In this document: in pieces, positions 58,143 through 64,000 of the stretch | Layout of the letters: the number at the start of each line of letters is the position of its first letter | How positions within the stretch are numbered: the stretch's first letter is position 1 | Source of the DNA: Amorphus coralli DSM 19760 | GTDB taxonomy: Bacteria > Pseudomonadota > Alphaproteobacteria > Rhizobiales > Amorphaceae | DNA length: 64,000 nt | Direction: 5' to 3' | NCBI RefSeq assembly: GCF_000374525.1 | Contig: NZ_KB894571.1 | Location: 186,001-250,000, forward strand | Made by a program: the position numbers and the translations under genes | Notes under the pieces: model-generated | Database searches by the model: none | What the model saw: only the letters and a program-made list of their open reading frames with translations | Told to the model about the DNA's origin: nothing

Positions 58143-58407
58143 AGGCTCTGGCCTCCCGACCGTTCGCCTTGCGCAGCGATATCACCCGGCAGGTGTCGCC
58201 ACGCAACGTGAAGACAAGAACGTGGGGACGGGTCCCGATCATCCCGATCGCGACCCGCCGTTCCTCGCCGTAGTCGAAGCGGTCATCGATGCGAACGACC
58301 GCTCCCTCGAAATCGAAATCCGCAGCAGCCAGCAATGACAGCCCGCGGAGCGAGACGTTTCGGACATCCTTTTCCGGATCTGCTTCGAAACGGCGCGGCG
58401 TATCCAT
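58117..58407 (-). CDS. brnT: BrnT-type ribonuclease toxin
   Basis: RelE-fold RNase toxin, 96 residues. The family pattern appears as FEADPEKDVRNVSLRGLSLL, FEGAVVRIDDRFDYGEERRVAIGMIG and the C-terminal ISLRKANGREARAYAEA. It would cleave mRNA and arrest growth unless bound by BrnA. The N-terminus is longer than usual by about six residues. It was probably inserted, together with repeats, between the conserved neighbours fmt and truA. Confidence 0.83.
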   Translation of the reverse strand: MDTPRRFEADPEKDVRNVSLRGLSLLAAADFDFEGAVVRIDDRFDYGEERRVAIGMIGTRPHVLVFTLRGDTCRVISLRKANGREARAYAEAVTKR

Positions 58408-58413
58408 GCATTC

Positions 58414-58425
58414 TTGTAGTTACAA
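58414..58425. promoter_or_regulatory. Candidate BrnA operator
   Basis: TTGTA-GT-TACAA, a perfect 5-bp inverted repeat, lies 7 bases upstream of the brnT ATG in a local AT-rich stretch. Its position fits autorepression by the BrnA ribbon-helix-helix, but it is a visual match only. Confidence 0.4.
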
Positions 58426-58467
58426 AAAATGGCAAATGCCAGGCGTTGCAGACATTTATGCCAAGAT

Positions 58468-58727
58468 GGCCGCCCCCACCCAGAGCCGGTGAGCGCAGCG
58501 TACGCCGCGCGAGGGGTTGTTTGATCGCAGGAAAACCGGTTCCCACTTTTCCTGCGATCAGCTGCTTAACCCGCAATCGCGGACGGAAAACCGGTTCCCA
58601 CTTTTCCTGCGATCAGCTGCTTAACCCGCAATCGCGGACGGAAAACCGGTTCCCACTTTTCCTGCGATCAGCTGCTTAACCCGCAATCGCGGACGGAAAA
58701 CCGGTTCCCACTTTTCCTGCGATTGCT
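58468..58727 (-). repeat. B fragment and tandem array of four A copies after fmt
   Basis: A B fragment (58468-58516) is followed by a 5'-truncated A (58523-58565) and complete A copies starting at 58573, 58628 and 58683, 55 bases apart with the linker CTGCTTAACCC. Only the last keeps the full GCAATCGC/GCGATTGC stem; it overlaps the fmt stop codon by one base. Confidence 0.85.
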
Positions 58728-59658
58728 AGATGAGCCGTCCACCCGGCTCCAGCCGCAGGCCGCGGAAGACCTCGTCGGCCGCCATCGGCCCCTTGCCGGC
58801 GCGCTGGACCTGGACGAGCCGCAGCGCGCCCTCGCCGCAGGCCACCGTTCCGTCGGCGTCGAGAATTGTGCCCGGAGCGCCTTCCCCCGCCACGTGCTGT
58901 GACCGCAGCACCTTCAGCCGCTCGGTTTTCTCGCCGTTGGCGATCTCGCACCAGGCGCCCGGGAAGGGCGACAGGCCGCGCACGAGGTTGTGGATCTCGC
59001 CGGCCGGACGCGACCAGTCGATGCGCGCCTCCGCCTTATCGATCTTGTCGGCGTAGGTGATGCCGGCGTCGGGCTGCGGCGTGGCATCGAGGGTGCCGCG
59101 CTCCAGCGCGCCCAGCGCCCGGACCATCAGGTCCGCGCCGAGCCGGGCGAGCACGTCGTGGAGTTCGGAGGCCGTCATGTCGGCGCCGATGGCGACGCGT
59201 TCCTCCATACAGACCGGGCCGGTATCGAGACCGGCCTCCATCTGCATGACGGCAACGCCCGTTTCCGCGTCGCCGGCCATGATGGCCCGCTGGATCGGCG
59301 CGGCGCCGCGCCAGCGCGGCAGCAGCGAGGCATGGATGTTGAAGCAGCCCTCCTCCGGGATCTCCAGGATCGAGCGCGGCAGGATCATGCCGTAGGCGAT
59401 GACGACCGCTGCGTCGGCGCCGTGGGTGGCAAAGGCGGCGGCCGCCTCCTCGCCCTTCAGCGTGGTGGGCGTGAGCACCGGCAGGCCGAGGCGCTCGGCC
59501 TGCTCGTGCACGGGCGACTTCCGCGCCTCCATGCCCCGGCCGGAGCGGGCCGGCGCGCGGGTGTAGACGGCGGCCACGTCGTGGCCCTGGCCGACGATCT
59601 CGGTGAGGGTGGGCACGGCGAAATCCGGCGTGCCCATGAAGACGAGCCTGAGGGGCAT
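58726..59658 (-). CDS. fmt: Methionyl-tRNA formyltransferase
   Basis: Formylates initiator Met-tRNA using 10-formyltetrahydrofolate, 310 residues. Catalytic residues are Asn107 and His109 ([19 protein letters not shown]) and Asp145 (EAGLDTGPV). The N-terminal [14 protein letters not shown] is typical, and a C-terminal OB-fold tRNA-binding domain begins about residue 205. It follows def after 42 bases and acts in the opposite direction in the formyl cycle. Confidence 0.96.
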   Translation of the reverse strand: MPLRLVFMGTPDFAVPTLTEIVGQGHDVAAVYTRAPARSGRGMEARKSPVHEQAERLGLPVLTPTTLKGEEAAAAFATHGADAAVVIAYGMILPRSILEIPEEGCFNIHASLLPRWRGAAPIQRAIMAGDAETGVAVMQMEAGLDTGPVCMEERVAIGADMTASELHDVLARLGADLMVRALGALERGTLDATPQPDAGITYADKIDKAEARIDWSRPAGEIHNLVRGLSPFPGAWCEIANGEKTERLKVLRSQHVAGEGAPGTILDADGTVACGEGALRLVQVQRAGKGPMAADEVFRGLRLEPGGRLI

Positions 59659-59700
59659 CGCGAGTCCCGTGTGTTCGAGGTCAGGGCAAACCGGAGAAAG

Positions 59701-60225
59701 TTACGCCTTTTCCAGGGCCGCGAGGCGGGCCTGCTTGGCGAACTTCTTGGTGACCCGGTCGCGCTTCAGCCGCGACAGATAGTCGATGAACAGCACGCCG
59801 TTCAGATGGTCGATCTCGTGCTGGATGCAGGTGGCGAGGAGCCCGTCGGCGCGGATCTCCTGCTCCGCCCCGTCGCGGTCCAGGAAGCGGACCCCGACCT
59901 CGGCCGGGCGCTCGACCTCCTCGTAATATTCCGGGATCGAGAGACAGCCCTCGTTGTGGATGCTGAGCTCCTCAGACGACCAGACGATCTCCGGGTTCAC
60001 CAGCGCCATCGGCTGCTTCTCCTCGTCGTCGCCGGAGACGTCGAGGACCACGACGCGGTCGAGCACGCCGATCTGTGGCGCGGCGAGGCCGATGCCGGGG
60101 GCGGCGTACATGGTCTCCAGCATGTCGTCGATAAGGGCGCGCACGCCGTCATCGACCGTGCCGACCGGGGCGGCGACCTTGCGGAGAACGGGATCCGGTA
60201 TCACGAGGATCGAGCGTTTGGACAT
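59701..60225 (-). CDS. def: Peptide deformylase
   Basis: Iron/zinc enzyme removing the N-formyl group from new proteins, 174 residues. All three motifs are present: GIGLAAPQ (44-51), EGCLSIPE (92-99) and HEIDHLNG (136-143). The start [12 protein letters not shown] at 60225 matches alphaproteobacterial homologues. First gene of the def-fmt unit and divergent from rmuC. Confidence 0.96.
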   Translation of the reverse strand: MSKRSILVIPDPVLRKVAAPVGTVDDGVRALIDDMLETMYAAPGIGLAAPQIGVLDRVVVLDVSGDDEEKQPMALVNPEIVWSSEELSIHNEGCLSIPEYYEEVERPAEVGVRFLDRDGAEQEIRADGLLATCIQHEIDHLNGVLFIDYLSRLKRDRVTKKFAKQARLAALEKA

Positions 60226-60359
60226 GACTGCCGATTTATGGGGTGAAACGCGCCGGGTCAACGCACCCGTGCGCGCGCTGCCGTCGGCGTTAACCCTCGC
60301 GCAAGCTTCGGCGCACCGACAAGGCAGAACAAACCGCGAATCGCGCTATCGTCCCTTCC

Positions 60360-61481
60360 ATGTCGGATCCGGTCTTCTTTCTTCAAGGCCATGCGGTCAC
60401 GCAAGGCGAGGCGCTGCTAGCCGGGTGCGGGCTGGTGATCGCCATCCTGCTCATCGCCGTCCTGCGGCTGGCGCGCGGGCGCGGCGGCGGCGATGCCCGC
60501 GCCCTCGAGGCGCAGATGGCGGAGCTTGCGCGCATGCAGGCGGAAACCTCCGGCCGGCTGCAGACGGTGGCGGAGGTGTTCGGCAACCGCCAGTCGGAGC
60601 TGACCCGGGCGGTGTCGGAACGCCTCGACGGCATGGGCCACCGGATCGGCTCGTCTATGTCGCAATCCACCAACGCCACCCACGAGACGCTGCGCCAGCT
60701 GCACGAGCGCCTTGCCGTCATCGACCGGGCGCAGCGGACCATGAGCGGACTGTCCGACCAGGTCTCGCAGCTGGAGCGCATCTTCGCCGACAAGCAGAGC
60801 CGCGGCGCCTTCGGCCAGGGCCGGATGGAAGCCATCGTCCGCGACGGGCTGCCGGAGGGCGCCTATTCGTTCCAGCCGACGCTGTCGTCCGGCGTGCGGC
60901 CCGACTGCATCATCCGGCTGCCGAACGGCGCGCCGGTGCTGTGCATCGATGCCAAATTTCCGCTGGAGGCGTTCGCCCGCATCGAGGCGGCGGAGACCGA
61001 CGCGGCGCTGAAGGAGGCGCAGCAGGCGGCGCGGCGCGATCTCATCAAGCACGTCGACGACGTGCGCAAGAAGTACCTCGTGCCCGGCGAGACCCAGGAC
61101 CTCGCCTTCGTGTTCGTCCCATCGGAATCGCTGTTCGGACAGATCCACGACCGCTTCCCGGAGGTGGTGCAGCGCGCCTACCGGACCCGGGTGGTGATCC
61201 TGTCGCCGACGCTGCTGCAACTCGCCATCCAGGTGGTCGTGACGGTGATCCGCGATGCCCGCATCCGCGAGGAGGCGCACGTGATCCGCGCCGAGGTGGG
61301 CCATCTGATGCAGGACGTGGACCGGATGTTCGAGCGGGTGATGAAGCTGCAGCAGCATTTCGGCCAGGCCCAGCGCGACGTGGAGCAGATCGTCATTTCC
61401 GCCGAGAAGGTCGCCAAGCGCGGCGCCCGGATCGAATCGCTGGAGATCGAGCCGGAGGAGGCGCGCGCGGCGGGGGAGTGA
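60360..61481 (+). CDS. rmuC: DNA recombination protein RmuC
   Basis: RmuC-family protein, 373 residues. An N-terminal membrane helix (about 18-38) is followed by a helical coiled-coil region (45-125) and the nuclease-like RmuC domain (PDCIIRLPNGAPVLCIDAKF, containing the PD-(D/E)xK-type Asp and DAK). Loss of rmuC in E. coli raises inversion between short inverted repeats, which is of some interest in a genome so rich in them. Adjacent, divergent def-fmt-truA is a conserved arrangement. Confidence 0.92.
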   Translation: MSDPVFFLQGHAVTQGEALLAGCGLVIAILLIAVLRLARGRGGGDARALEAQMAELARMQAETSGRLQTVAEVFGNRQSELTRAVSERLDGMGHRIGSSMSQSTNATHETLRQLHERLAVIDRAQRTMSGLSDQVSQLERIFADKQSRGAFGQGRMEAIVRDGLPEGAYSFQPTLSSGVRPDCIIRLPNGAPVLCIDAKFPLEAFARIEAAETDAALKEAQQAARRDLIKHVDDVRKKYLVPGETQDLAFVFVPSESLFGQIHDRFPEVVQRAYRTRVVILSPTLLQLAIQVVVTVIRDARIREEAHVIRAEVGHLMQDVDRMFERVMKLQQHFGQAQRDVEQIVISAEKVAKRGARIESLEIEPEEARAAGE

Positions 61482-61646
61482 GGCGGCGGCCGGGGGGCGG
61501 GTGCTGGAACATCGGGGTCAGAGGTCCGACAGGCGTCCCTGAGTTGGCGGGATGACGGGCACGCCCTCAGCGACCGGCTCGCCCTTCCCCCGCGACGGGC
61601 AGACGGTTAGACGAGGGTCTGCACGCCTCAGCGAACGATTGAGCCC

Positions 61647-62591
61647 ATGACCATCCTTTTCGCCGCCCCCGAGTTCGACGCCGATGCCTGGCGCCGCCGC
61701 ATCGCCGCCGTGGCGGGCGGACGCGCCATCGCCGTCGAGGGCTCAGATGCCTACGACCCGGCCGCCATCCGCTATGCCCTCGTCTGGCAGCCGCCGGCCG
61801 GCCTCCTCGCCGCGCTTCCGAACCTTGAGGCAATCTTCAATCTCGGCGCAGGGGTCGACCGGCTGATGGCCGACACGACACTGCCCGACGTGCCCATCGT
61901 GCGGGTGGTCGACCCCAATCTCACCGGCCGGATGACGGAATGGGTGACGCTGCAGGTGCTGACCCACCAGCGCTCCGCCCTCGCCTTCCTCGCCCGCCAG
62001 AAGGCGCACGAGTGGGTGGAGGAGGCTTCTCCGGCGGCTAGCGCCGTCCGGGTCGGCATCATGGGGCTCGGCGAACTGGGCCGGGATGCGGTCGAGGTGC
62101 TCGTCCGGCTCGGCTTCCAGGTGGCCGGATGGAGCCGGTCTGCGCGGACCGTGCCGGGCATCGAGACCCATTCGGGTGCGGCCGGGCTCGACGCCTTCCT
62201 CGCCCGCACCGACATCCTCGTGGTCCTCTTGCCGCTGACCGACGAGACCCGGGGCATCCTGAACGCCGGCCTGTTCGCCAAACTCGCCCGCGACGGGGCG
62301 CTGGGTGGTCCGGTGCTGATCAATGCCGGGCGCGGTGGGCTGCAGGTGGAGGCCGACATCCTGGCCGCGCTGGATGCGGGCGTGCTGAAGGCGGCCTCGC
62401 TGGACGTGTTCGGGACGGAACCGCTGCCGGCCACGAGCCCGCTCTGGGAGCGCGACGACGTGGTGATCACCCCGCACGTGGCGGCGATCAGCGATCCGTC
62501 GGCCCTTTGCCGCGGCATCGTCGCCCAGATCGAGGCGCACGAGCGCGGCGAGGAGTTGAAGCACGTGGTGGATCGCGCGCTGGGGTATTAA
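61647..62591 (+). CDS. D-2-hydroxyacid dehydrogenase, GhrA-like (glyoxylate/hydroxypyruvate reductase A)
   Basis: NAD(P)H-dependent reductase of 314 residues. The Rossmann region shows VGIMGLGELGRDAVEVLVRL and AGWSRSART, the latter favouring NADPH. The catalytic set is Arg in NLTGRMTEWV or GRGGLQVE, Glu in FGTEPLP and His in ITPHVAAISDP. GAGVDRLMAD matches the GhrA branch. Likely reduces glyoxylate and hydroxypyruvate. The 165-base gap to rmuC holds no gene. Confidence 0.9.
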   Translation: MTILFAAPEFDADAWRRRIAAVAGGRAIAVEGSDAYDPAAIRYALVWQPPAGLLAALPNLEAIFNLGAGVDRLMADTTLPDVPIVRVVDPNLTGRMTEWVTLQVLTHQRSALAFLARQKAHEWVEEASPAASAVRVGIMGLGELGRDAVEVLVRLGFQVAGWSRSARTVPGIETHSGAAGLDAFLARTDILVVLLPLTDETRGILNAGLFAKLARDGALGGPVLINAGRGGLQVEADILAALDAGVLKAASLDVFGTEPLPATSPLWERDDVVITPHVAAISDPSALCRGIVAQIEAHERGEELKHVVDRALGY

Positions 62592-62598
62592 GCCCGGT

Positions 62599-62985
62599 CT
62601 ACCGCTTCGGCGGAGCAGGCAGGACCGCCTGGAGCTGGCCCGTCGAGACGCCGAGCTTGCGGGCTGCCTCATCGAGGTCCGGCCGGCCGCGCCGCGGATC
62701 GCCAAGGGCGTCCATCAGCTGCTGCGTCGTGACGCCGAGAGATGCCGCCGCCTCGTCGAAACCGGGAGGCACCTGCCCGTGCGCGCCGCCGCCCGGCCGC
62801 TGGCCGGCGGTGCGGATGAGGATGGTGGTGTTGCCGCTGTCCTCGAACACGCTCGTGTCACGCGCATGATCGACGACCGTGCCGACGGGCATGGCGGCCA
62901 TTCCGGAAAAGGCACCGACAAAGGTCGGCGCGAGGAGAGCGCCGAAGACGACCAGGGGGCGGGCTGCGCGGGGAAGAAAGGGCAT
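62599..62985 (-). CDS. Exported protein with two tandem helical repeats, unknown function
   Basis: 128 residues with an N-terminal hydrophobic segment (PLVVFGALLAPTFVGAFSG) that is a signal peptide or anchor. The C-terminal part contains two similar units: FDEAAASLGVTTQQLMDAL and LDEAARKLGVSTGQLQAVL, joined by GDPRRGRPD. The start at 62985 (MPFLPRAARP) is preferred over upstream codons because of the positively charged N-region. Convergent with the reductase gene. Confidence 0.68.
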   Translation of the reverse strand: MPFLPRAARPLVVFGALLAPTFVGAFSGMAAMPVGTVVDHARDTSVFEDSGNTTILIRTAGQRPGGGAHGQVPPGFDEAAASLGVTTQQLMDALGDPRRGRPDLDEAARKLGVSTGQLQAVLPAPPKR

Positions 62986-63192
62986 GATCGAACTCGTGTC
63001 CTGGGGGCGGAGGACCGCCGGGCGGGAGAGAACCGGGGGTGGGACGAGAGGCGAGTGGGGGGCCTCTCGTCCCACGGCCGCCGCTTCCAGGTGGGGTCGG
63101 CTGCGGCCGTACAGTCCCAGTCAACGCACCGTTGCCCGCCTCCCTACGCTATGGCGGCAGGTCGCGGGTCCGGGTCGGGAGCCTCTCCACCA

Positions 63193-63400
63193 GCCAGGCC
63201 GGGGCCACCACGGCGAACCGGTGCTCACTTCGCCTGGCTTTGCTCTATCCAGCCCGCGACCGCCCGACGGCCGGAGGCCGCCCACACGGAGCCGGTGAGC
63301 GAGTGCGAACTCGGCGTGAGGGGAAAGAAAACCGAGCGGAATTCTTAAGTCGCAATCCCGGACGGAAAAACCGCAAGAGCACTTTTCCTGGGATTTGCTC
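63193..63400 (-). repeat. A-B-A composite downstream of the NlpC/P60 gene
   Basis: A degenerate A (about 63193-63245), B (63248-63321, stem partly eroded) and A (63352-63399, core with CCGCAAGAGCAC). The last A ends two bases before the stop codon of the peptidase gene. The rest of 62986-63192 shows no gene. Confidence 0.75.
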
Positions 63401-64000
63401 TTACCCCGCCGTCAGGATCCGCCTCACGGTGCGGACCGGCCCGGCGGTCGCCGCAATGCGCTCGCGGGCGCCATCGACCGGCTCGATCACCGTCATCATG
63501 TGGAAGCCGTTGGCGTGCAGCAGCTGATGCTCGTCGACCATGATGCCCACATGGCCGGGCCAGAACAGGAGGTCTCCACGGGCGAGCCGGCCGTCTTCGA
63601 TCGCCGTCCCGAGCCCCGCCTCCTGCATGTCGGAATCGCGCGGCGCGGCAATGCCCGCCATCCGCGCGGCGATCTGGACCAGGCCGGAACAGTCGATGCC
63701 GGCCCGGGTAACCCCGCCCCAGAGATAGGGGGTGCCGAGGAAGGTTTCCGCCACCGCGACCCAGTCGGGCGCGAGTTCCGCCGGTGACGCGACATGACCG
63801 GCGACGACGGCGCCGCCCCCGGCGACCAGCGCATAGGACAGGCCGTTGCGCTCCTCCACCCTCTCCACCGCCACCGCGGCGCCCATGGGCAGGGTGGCGA
63901 GCGGCGGAAGCTTCAGGTCCGGCTCCGGAAACAGGAAGGTCGCCGGCACGGTCACGCGATGGGTGGGCGCGGGATCGACCGGACCCAGCGCCTCGGACGG
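63401..64000 (-). CDS. NlpC/P60-family peptidase (5' end outside the window)
   Basis: C-terminal 199 residues of a cell-wall cysteine peptidase (family C40). The frame is open to the right edge of the window, so the start lies beyond 64000. An SH3b-like segment (about the first 85 visible residues) precedes the catalytic domain with the nucleophile in AGIDCSGLVQIA and the His in WPGHVGIMV. Such enzymes cut the gamma-D-Glu-meso-diaminopimelate bond in peptidoglycan. Confidence 0.9.
   Translation of the reverse strand, partial: PSEALGPVDPAPTHRVTVPATFLFPEPDLKLPPLATLPMGAAVAVERVEERNGLSYALVAGGGAVVAGHVASPAELAPDWVAVAETFLGTPYLWGGVTRAGIDCSGLVQIAARMAGIAAPRDSDMQEAGLGTAIEDGRLARGDLLFWPGHVGIMVDEHQLLHANGFHMMTVIEPVDGARERIAATAGPVRTVRRILTAG

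Noticed and set aside
58523-58727. Possible CRISPR array (regular repeats of about 55 bases)
   Set aside because: The linkers are identical rather than unique spacers, and the repeat is the dispersed element A found at many other loci.

Overview
The window is a high-GC (roughly two thirds G+C) chromosomal segment of an alphaproteobacterium, most likely of the order Hyphomicrobiales (Rhizobiales). The grounds are the truA-fmt-def operon divergent from rmuC, a seven-gene Mrp antiporter operon, DUF1194, DUF3574 and RHH_4-type proteins, and a two-subunit methylmalonyl-CoA mutase with MeaB. Nothing looks like a plasmid backbone, prophage or classical insertion sequence, and I saw no rRNA or tRNA gene. 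One gene (35.05-36.79 kb) is strikingly AT-rich and must be a recent arrival.

Layout. 0-5.7 kb: mnh/mrpABCDEFG cation/proton antiporter operon on the minus strand, entering from beyond the left edge. 6-11 kb: msrB-ptrB, a DUF1194 protein and three tandem paralogous genes for small secreted four-cysteine proteins. 11.3-20.2 kb: sodB, a class IV aminotransferase, a haloacid dehalogenase, a nitronate-monooxygenase-like enzyme, an HdeD-like membrane protein, an M20 dipeptidase, a HerA-like ATPase and small proteins. 20.4-28 kb: propionate/methylmalonyl-CoA branch (mutA, mutB, meaB) with cdd, a glyoxalase-like gene and two exported proteins between them. 28-33.7 kb: pyroglutamyl peptidase, a DnaJ-like chaperone, a surface lipoprotein, pdxH, a methyltransferase, a GIY-YIG gene inside palindromic repeats, and corA. 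33.7-38 kb: a repeat-rich accessory zone with a 48-residue ORF followed by its own terminator, the AT-rich DUF262/DUF1524 (GmrSD-type) gene and a thioesterase. 38-46.6 kb: acyl-CoA ligase, an iron-type ABC permease plus binding protein without an ATPase, MFS and SLC13-type transporters, a DJ-1/PfpI protein and an RHH regulator. 46.6-52.2 kb: an IclR-TRAP transporter cluster with two paralogous bicupins. 52.3-55.7 kb: an ABC-F ATPase followed by a TrmH-family methyltransferase that carries an in-frame repeat insertion and a frameshift. 56-64 kb: apt, truA, a BrnT/BrnA toxin-antitoxin pair, fmt, def, rmuC, a hydroxyacid dehydrogenase and a partial NlpC/P60 peptidase.

The most unusual feature is a set of interacting short repeats. 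Element A is about 45 bp: a fairly constant core (GGAAAA, then CCGGTTCCCAC or a variant, then TTTTCC) bracketed by an 8-bp inverted repeat whose sequence changes from copy to copy while mostly staying complementary. Copies sit directly on the stop codon of about nine genes, always in the same orientation relative to the gene, sometimes as tandem arrays. Element B is about 75 bp with its own covarying stem and is split by an A copy at three loci. Element C is a hairpin around GGATTCCAGCCTTCGCTGG that occurs singly, in inverted pairs, and on both sides of a GIY-YIG nuclease gene. An A-B-A composite has entered the TrmH-family gene while keeping the reading frame open.
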